A DNA stretch of 64,000 bases. Origin: Nemophila menziesii (taxonomy: Eukaryota > Streptophyta > Magnoliopsida > Boraginales > Hydrophyllaceae). Position numbers and translations under genes: made by a program. The notes beneath the pieces are model-generated. The model had not been told where the DNA came from and ran no database searches. It worked only from the letters and a program-made list of their open reading frames with translations. Positions 54,850 to 64,000 of the stretch are shown here, piece after piece. The DNA is taken from positions 66,518,154 to 66,582,153 of the forward strand of contig JARWIR010000002.1 in assembly GCA_029959085.1 (NCBI GenBank), in the 5' to 3' direction. Position 1 is the stretch's first letter, and the number at the start of each line of letters is the position of its first letter.

Positions 54850-56104
54850 TTAACCATCACGAGGCTGGTTTCCATTTTTGCGTTCAGGTTGGGCTCTTTT
54901 CGTAAGTATTGCATAGGCGGCATGTTGAACATTACTCATCCCAAGTAGTATGCTTTGCATAAGCTCCAACTCTTTTGTGACTTTTCCTAAAGTTGTCAAC
55001 ACCTCTTTATGTTTTTCCTCCAAAGTTCTCATTCTTTCAACTACATCACGATCTTTGGTAACCTTCACATTGTGTTTCTGAGGTCTGAATTTGTTTTCTT
55101 CTCCAAATGGCTTATCTAACTCCATCCCCTTCTTCTTGTCCTCATTGTAAATATATGCAATTGAAATTGATTTGATATTTTTACCTTCTTCTACCGGTTC
55201 ATCCTCAATGTCCCTGATTGGCACATTATCTTTCATACAGATCTTCGTGATAGTGCATGGGAACTTGAGGTTGCGTGAATCCATGGGGGATTTCGCGTAA
55301 CCCATGATGGAGTCATAAATCAAGCGAGATACATCGATCTCCTTCTTCTCAGTAATACATTTAATGAAGATGAGTTGCTCACGTGTTACCTCGGATATAT
55401 GGTTATTACCAAAGAAAATAGGAATAATAAAACGGGACCATGCTCTAGCTCGTGGTAACAAATCACTGCTAAATACCTGACCTTCATATATCGTACCCTT
55501 GGGGATGGGTTGTATCCCATGAATCGAAACCTGTTTGTAAAACGATTCCCATTCGAATGCTAGTTCATTAAGCTCTTCAAGGTAATTGCAAGGACCTTTC
55601 AAGTTTGGTAATTTAAAAACTTCACGAATTCGCTCAACTGAGAAAGGGACAATTTTTATACGGATTTCAATAGCAGTACCTTCCGCAAAGACCAGCTCTT
55701 CATGAAATTCTCGAACCAAGGCCGAAATATAACTTAAGTCTCTCTTTCTCAACTCTTTCTATCCAAACTCGTCACATGTAACCGCGTAATTTTTGAATTC
55801 ACCGTCCATTATATCCATCGGAAATCCTTTCTCAACACCAAAAGACAAAGTAGAAAACCGCTCACGAACTTGATCTTACTAACTAACGAATGGCCTCTTA
55901 GGTGTCACAACCATTGTTTTTCTTCTCACAAAGCGTTGTTCAGTAACCGGTTCTTCAACTTCTTTTTCTTCCAAGTTAGGCTTTTCAGGAGTAGCCTCAC
56001 TTGGGCTTCCTTTCCTCTCCATAGTATTCTTGAATTCTCCAATCTTAGGCTTAGAACTCGAATCCGGTTCGATTATAGCACAAGGAATCGGTTTTGTTTG
56101 TCAT
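54850..56104 (-). pseudogene. ORF2 of I: plant-transposon-type protein, N-terminus broken
   Basis: The longest open part (55752-54850, 300 aa) spans the core domain and the C-terminal coiled coil. Family blocks are IKIVPFSVERIREVF, FIKCITEKKEIDVSRLIYDSI and LKFPCTITKIC; the coiled coil is ERMRTLEEKHKEVLTTLGKVTKEL. It is clearly related to B's ORF2 but diverged, so two ORF2 lineages exist here. Homology extends upstream to ATG 56104 through a Glu/Pro-rich stretch with a frameshift near 56085, tandem stops near 55890 and another stop at 55757. The ATG has the family context GAGTTTGGGGTTCATTGAG. Function unknown; probably dead. Confidence 0.78.
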
Positions 56105-56469
56105 CTCAATGAACCCCAAACTCAAAACTTCAAATATTCAAAAACTAGAGAGGAGTTTTGAATTTGGATGTTTTGAGGATTTAGAAAGAAGGATTATGGT
56201 GTTCTATGAGATGGGTAATGGGTTGGGAGAGTTTTAATGGTTAGGACTAAAGATTTGATGAAGAACGATTAAGGATGAAGGTGAAAATTTATTGGTGTTT
56301 AGAAGGATTTTGATGTTGGATGTGTGTTTGGAATGGAATAGGGGGAAGGATTGAATGTTTTTGGGTGTTGTAATGGTATGTTGCAAGTATTTAATGGGTT
56401 TGGGATGAAATTTTGCATGAGAGGCTAGGTTAAAAGGTGAGATAATAGGCCTTCTTAGGGTTTAAGTCA

Positions 56470-56880
56470 AAATCCCGTTGTCTGGGCCGGCATACCGGTC
56501 AGATGGCCGGCTAACCAGTCCCAGACCGTGTCGTCAAAAGCGACCACGGTTTTTCTAGTCTTCCCTCGGCTTTGACCCTGATTTCGTGACCCGTGGCACG
56601 GTTTTTTTGAAGCAGCGGGCCGGCATACCGGCTAGCCGGTCCCAGACCGTGTCGAGGGTTGCGCCCACGGTTTTTCCTATGTGCTCTCGGCATTGCACCT
56701 GATTTCGTGTACCGTGCCACGGCTTTGCTTCGTCGGAATATCGGTCAGATGACCGGCTAGCAGGTCCGAATTTTTGACTTTTCTCTCCGTCTCGGCAATG
56801 GACCTGATTTCTGCAACCGTGTCACGGTTTTGACTCACCGGTATTACCGGCGAATTCGGCTGGTAAGCCGGTCCCCAATG
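56470..56880 (-). repeat. Palindromic repeat block of I
   Basis: Units contain CCGGCATACCGG, GGCTAGCCGG and CCGTGxCACGG hairpins with CTCGGCA spacers, repeated about every 100-110 bp at least four times. I's own palindrome version. Confidence 0.82.
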
Positions 56881-57076
56881 CAGTTTTTTTTCCGTTCCTT
56901 ATCACCCCAAACTCAATTCCTACACCATTTAACACACTAACTTTCTCATTTCTTTAAAAATAAACACTAATACATGAAAATTACTTCTAATATACACTAC
57001 GAATTGAATAAAATTAAAGAAATAAACTAATATACGAATGAAATGGCTTTTGTTTAACTTCGTTAATCTCGACGGG

Positions 57077-60104
<3,028 letters not shown>

Positions 60105-60214
60105 ACACCAAACCTATAAAACCTGAGAAAGAACGAACAAACGAAAGCGTAAAATTGAAAAATAAAAATAACAATTAAACTACTAAAAGACTAACACCGG
60201 GGTCACACGCTACC

Positions 60215-60233
60215 GTCCCCGGCAGCGGCACCA
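60215..60233 (-). other. Primer-binding site of I (tRNA-Asp)
   Basis: The minus strand reads TGGTGCCGCTGCCGGGGAC, one base changed from C's site (GGCGCC to GGTGCC). Confidence 0.82.
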
Positions 60234-60239
60234 AAAACT

Positions 60240-61802
60240 TGGTGGGTCTTGGGGTGTTATAAAATAAGTGATAAAAATAGCGGAACCACAATACCGCAAG
60301 TGCACGGTTGTCCAAGTAATATTCCGATAAATCGAGTTTCATTCGCAGGGACAGATAGTTACAACTCTAGTATTAATCTGTTAGTAGGAATAATTGCTTG
60401 ACAGAAAAGTAAATGATAAATATTTTTGTTTGGGTTTGCTTAAAGATTAAAGATGCAATAAAATAAATACTAAATTAATTAACTGAAAAGGAAATAATGC
60501 AAGTAAAATGAGTAGACACAAGAATGAGATATGTACTCGAGTCTCGCAAGGAATCCACCTAATTAACCTAAGCAATGTTCTGTTTGAGGGTAGAACTGGT
60601 ATTATTATATTAGTCGGGATTCTAATGTCTCCTAGCCCCCTGACGGGTGGACCTAGGAGCTATCCTCAAGTACTATAAACCCCTTTATGGGTGAATATGC
60701 CTCTTCGGATGTGAAGTATTTACTTTTTTTGCTATGTAATTAGTTAAGCTTGTCGGTCAATAAAGAATATTACACGAGTATTACTTAAGTCTGTATTCAA
60801 ACCCCCCCTGTCCGATGATCACTTTTGTAACCAAAGTGAATAGCCCAAATACTAAAAGCTAAATATACTGAAAAGAACTAGTAACGAAAAACAAAGTAAT
60901 ATCCAATATCTAAGACTCAATTCAATTTAAATCTTAGAAATCCCAAATTCAAAACATATAATAAATTAATTAGGGTTCATGCCTTTATTGTGATTCCCAA
61001 GCTCTAAGGAAATTAGTTCATAACGATATTAAAACTGGAATTAAATAAATAAAAGACACTGTTTTCAATTACAGAAAAGAAATCAGATAACCTAACGGTT
61101 GGATTAGCTGTTGTTGGAAGAATGGAATTCGTCCAGCTCTAATTTTTCCTTTGTCTTCTTGCTCTGACTTAAAAATAATGAAGCGTAAGATGTAATTCTC
61201 TGAAGTGTGTGTAAAAAGGAGGTCTAAAGGCCTATATATATACTAGTAAATTCGGAATGGGCTTTAGGTTAAGAGTATTAGGTCAAGATATAAAAAGCTC
61301 AAGTCCATCTTTTTAATTCCTGTAACTAGTGCGCAGCCCGTAGTAAAACAGCGATAACTTTTGCATATCAACTCAAAATCAACTCATTCCAGTTGCAAAA
61401 TCTTCCTAACTCAAAGATGCTACTTACCTATTGCACTTCCCAAAGGCTGAATAAGTGTCTAAGTGGCTCGAAAACAACAATTAGTAACAGCCTTCTTGAT
61501 TTGTAGCTTCTCTTGTTAACTCTTCGTAAAATCTTTTCTCGCCTTTGACTCCTTCCTCGATCTAAGACTTTAATTCTCACTTCTACTCCTTGTATTGGTG
61601 CTCCATAGCATCCATGGATCTAAGAACTTTTAACTAAAAACAAACAAATTAACGTACAAAGCTCAAAAAATGAAATATCGTAATTCTAAGGAGAGAAAAA
61701 GCAATATAATGAATTAAGCCTAAAAGTTTATAAAATAAGTCACTTATTCACATAAAATGATGTCTCCTAAGGGCAAATATTTAGAACAAACAGGAGACAT
61801 CA
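60240..61802 (-). repeat. 5' LTR of element I
   Basis: 1563 bp. Lacks the ~53-bp internal duplication of the 3' LTR. Inverted terminal repeat at 61758-61802. TATA-like TATATATAGG (minus) near 61231-61242. Confidence 0.9.
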
Positions 61803-61807
61803 CTCAT

Positions 61808-62743
61808 CCTAATTGATGCACAAAGTATGATCCCCAAAAATTTTTAAAATAAAAATCTAATTAAATCCCACTTTGCCGGTCCAAAGATATGTATATTTTT
61901 TTTTTCCATTTTGTATGTGACAATGACACTAATTTTAATGTGAGAAATTAAGTCATTTTAATTCTTTTTCTTTTTCAATATATTTTTCTCAATTTTCTTT
62001 TCAAATCTTTTTCTTTCTTTTCTTTTACCCTGGCAAAGGGTTGAAAAATATATATCAATGTGATCATGAAGCTTATTACAAATACCAAATCCCAATGAAT
62101 GATAATCCCATAAGAACTACCACCCCAAACTCAATCTCTAGACAAGTGTCAATGCATCGCAACTAGAGTGCGTGTCATATGGTCAAGTCCTAATAACTAA
62201 AGGATAAGTCCTAATAATATAAGAATTAAGTATGGATAGCAATCTAAAAGGATCAAAGGGATAACAAAGATTTGCCTTAATCATGTCGCATCCTACACAA
62301 ATTAGTTACTTTCTCACATCTAGCACGTTCATCAAATGTTTTATACGCTAGCTTAGACCTCACGTTCTACACACCACTCATGCTTTATAAAATTTACTTC
62401 ACTTAATTCCATTGCTCACTAATATCTTCTTTACTTACTATTTTCACTTCATGTGTAATTTATCAAGCATATAAAAAACAAGTTCATAGAATTACTATCT
62501 ACTGTCATCAACTCACTAACATTCGGCTTAAAAGATACATTCATTATCTTCTACTTCAACCTTCATACATATTAAAAGTAAATAAAACACATAAAGTGGG
62601 GAGGGAACAACGGATTCCTGACCCACAACTCAAAGGTGAACCGTGACTTCCACGAGTCGAAACAAACTCGATAATCATAAAAGACAAATAACTAATATAC
62701 AAGTAGAAAAGGTGGTAGAGAAAAGGGACACTGACTCTCGAGG
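61808..62743 (-). other. 3' UTR of H, segment after element I
   Basis: Continues H's UTR: complementary pair CACTTTGCCGG (near 61870) / CTGGCAAAG (near 62031), a polypurine-like copy near 62125, and hairpin about 62638-62658 (loop changed). Confidence 0.55.
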
Positions 62744-63085
62744 CTATTTCCTCTCAGGATCATCGTCTAAAAGAAGTAGTGGTGGGTCGTTCGCGGTGTC
62801 ACGGCTTAGTTTCTCCAGGAGTCTAATGATGTGCATTTGATTGGTTTTGATTAATGCCACATTATTAGCGAGAAGGGTTTGAGTTATTTCAAGTTGTTTT
62901 AATTGCTCACTCATCTTCTCTTGCCAAGGAGAACCCTTGAAATTCACTCCACTTAAAATATTCTTACCCACATATCATCTAAGACGGACTTAGTTTTATT
63001 AATAATCCTCTCATTCTCCCAAATATACACATCCGCTTTCATCACTAGGGTAGTGATCATGGATGGGTATATCAAGTTATATAAA
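62744..63085 (-). pseudogene. ORF2 C-terminal fragment of H
   Basis: Two frames together give YPSMITTLVMKAD (the FPTMITCLVRKAN block of B's ORF2), a short linker, then the coiled coil with ITQTLLANNVALIKTNQMHI (B: AAQTALVNDVAQINANQVHI), ending at TAG 62744-62746. A frameshift lies near 62970. Upstream ORF2 is missing. Confidence 0.72.
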
Positions 63086-63346
63086 CTAGTAGGTCTGACA
63101 TAAAGTGTTAGAATTTATATTATTGATTAACATAAATCCATCATGATCTTTTGGTGAAGTGTAAAAGATTCAATTTAATATGAAGTATTAAATGAAACCA
63201 TTCCTATTCTTTTGGAGAAGTGGGAAAGTCACTTTTCTGTGAAGAAAAAGTCCCACATAGGAGGAGAGAAGGGAAAAATAATTACATATAATAATTTACC
63301 CATCTACTACTTTCATGATGGAAAAAAGAGTATATTTTATTTTTTA
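63086..63346. other. Non-coding junction DNA, possibly a truncated copia-type LTR
   Basis: TGTTAGAATTTATATTATTG (63106 on) and AAAAAGTCCCACATAGGAGG resemble the 5' parts of plant Ty1/copia LTRs, but no second end, primer site or duplication is seen. Confidence 0.3.
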
Positions 63347-64000
63347 CCGAATTGGTCAACATATGTTGAAATGTAACATTGATGTGATGCATTGTGAGAA
63401 GAATGTGTGTGATAGTATGCTCGGTATAAATGGGAAAATTAACAAAGATAACGTGAAGGAGAGAAAGATCTAAAAGACATGGGTATCAGGAAAGATGTGT
63501 GGTTATTCTAGGACCGAGGAAAAACGATTCCACCGCGTGCAAAGTATGAAATAATTCTGGAAAAGCGACGTGTGTTTCTGGATTGGTAAAAGGCGCAAAC
63601 ATTTTGTGATGATTATGCTTCTAGATTGCGAACCAACGTTCAGAGTGATTTGGGGAAGATTATCGGTATGATAATCCATGACAGTCATATACTGCTGCAG
63701 TTTATTTTTTTGGCTAGTATTCAAGGGTTAATTAATGATAAATCGATTAGCAATCCGATTATTGAGTTGTGCAACGTGTTCAGAAATGTGTGAAAAAATA
63801 ACTTAAGTAAGAAAGAACTGGAATCAGGAAAGTCTGAAGTTGTTGAGCTTATGCGCAAGTTGGAGATGATTTTTCCTCCTGCTTGTTTTAACATAATGGT
63901 TCACCTTGTCGTACACTTGTATGAGGAAGCTTAGTTTGGAGGTCCATGTCAAATGTGTTGGATGTACCTGTTTGACAGGTACTTGAAGAAACTCAAAGAA
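63347..64000 (+). pseudogene. CACTA (En/Spm) TNP2-type transposase relic, runs off the window
   Basis: The translation resembles the C-terminal half of plant CACTA transposases (Transposase_21 region into DUF4218). Blocks include NIDVMHCEKNVCDSMLG, DYASRLRTNVQ, MIIHDSHILLQ, ELCNVF, LEMIFPPACFNIMVHLVVHL and GGPCQMCWMY. A base is lost near 63471, and in-frame stops occur near 63587, 63791 and 63933, so it is dead. CACTA transposases cut DNA at CACTA...TAGTG ends; none is seen in this window. Confidence 0.8.

Overview
This window is plant nuclear DNA made almost wholly of nested LTR retrotransposons. The evidence is: (1) primer-binding sites complementary to the 3' end of plant tRNA-Asp, the primer used by the Athila/Tat branch of Ty3/gypsy elements; (2) Athila-type gag-protease proteins; (3) a downstream ORF resembling the domain databases call 'putative plant transposon protein'; (4) a hAT-type short transposon with an 8-bp target duplication; (5) a decayed CACTA transposase; and (6) degenerate TTTAGGG-like DNA. 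A TE-rich eudicot is likely, but I cannot name the species. I see no intact host gene. All identity statements are by eye.

Layout. Bases 1-27391 are three elements nested inside each other. Element A (+, 5' LTR cut by the window start) contains element B (+, 4746-23808, duplication CCGGT), which contains element C (-, 9672-18778, duplication ACCGC). C has two 1570-bp LTRs that look identical, so it is young. At 27391/27392 A's 3' LTR is cut and joined to an opposing LTR fragment. That fragment abuts the 3' half of element E (+, 28308-33793). Bases 33794-39427 are an island that is not LTR elements: a duplicated RNase H-like relic, a 2.6-kb long-inverted-repeat element, a repeat-like stretch and a hAT-type element. 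Element G (+, about 39428-42650) is 5'-truncated. Element H (-, 42651-about 63090) contains element I (-, 44141-61802, duplication CTCAT), which contains element J (+, 45985-53648, duplication GTTAC). A CACTA transposase relic runs off the end.

How the parts work together. No copy encodes reverse transcriptase, RNase H or an integrase core. ORF1, where readable, is gag plus aspartic protease fused to an integrase-C-terminus-like tail; J has an unrelated protein in that place. ORF2 lies downstream, separated by a block of palindromic tandem repeats. These are non-autonomous elements that must borrow polymerase and integrase. C keeps an intact ORF1 but a collapsed ORF2; B keeps an intact ORF2 but a broken ORF1.

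The strongest unexplained signals are cis-acting. Every LTR starts with a 45-46-bp inverted repeat. Each element carries its own palindromic version of the inter-ORF repeats, and two of the four nested insertions with intact duplications landed inside them. Several small hairpins with compensating base changes follow ORF1 and ORF2. The polypurine tract is copied up to four more times inside an element. Together these suggest a structured-RNA/DNA non-autonomous retroelement family worth description.
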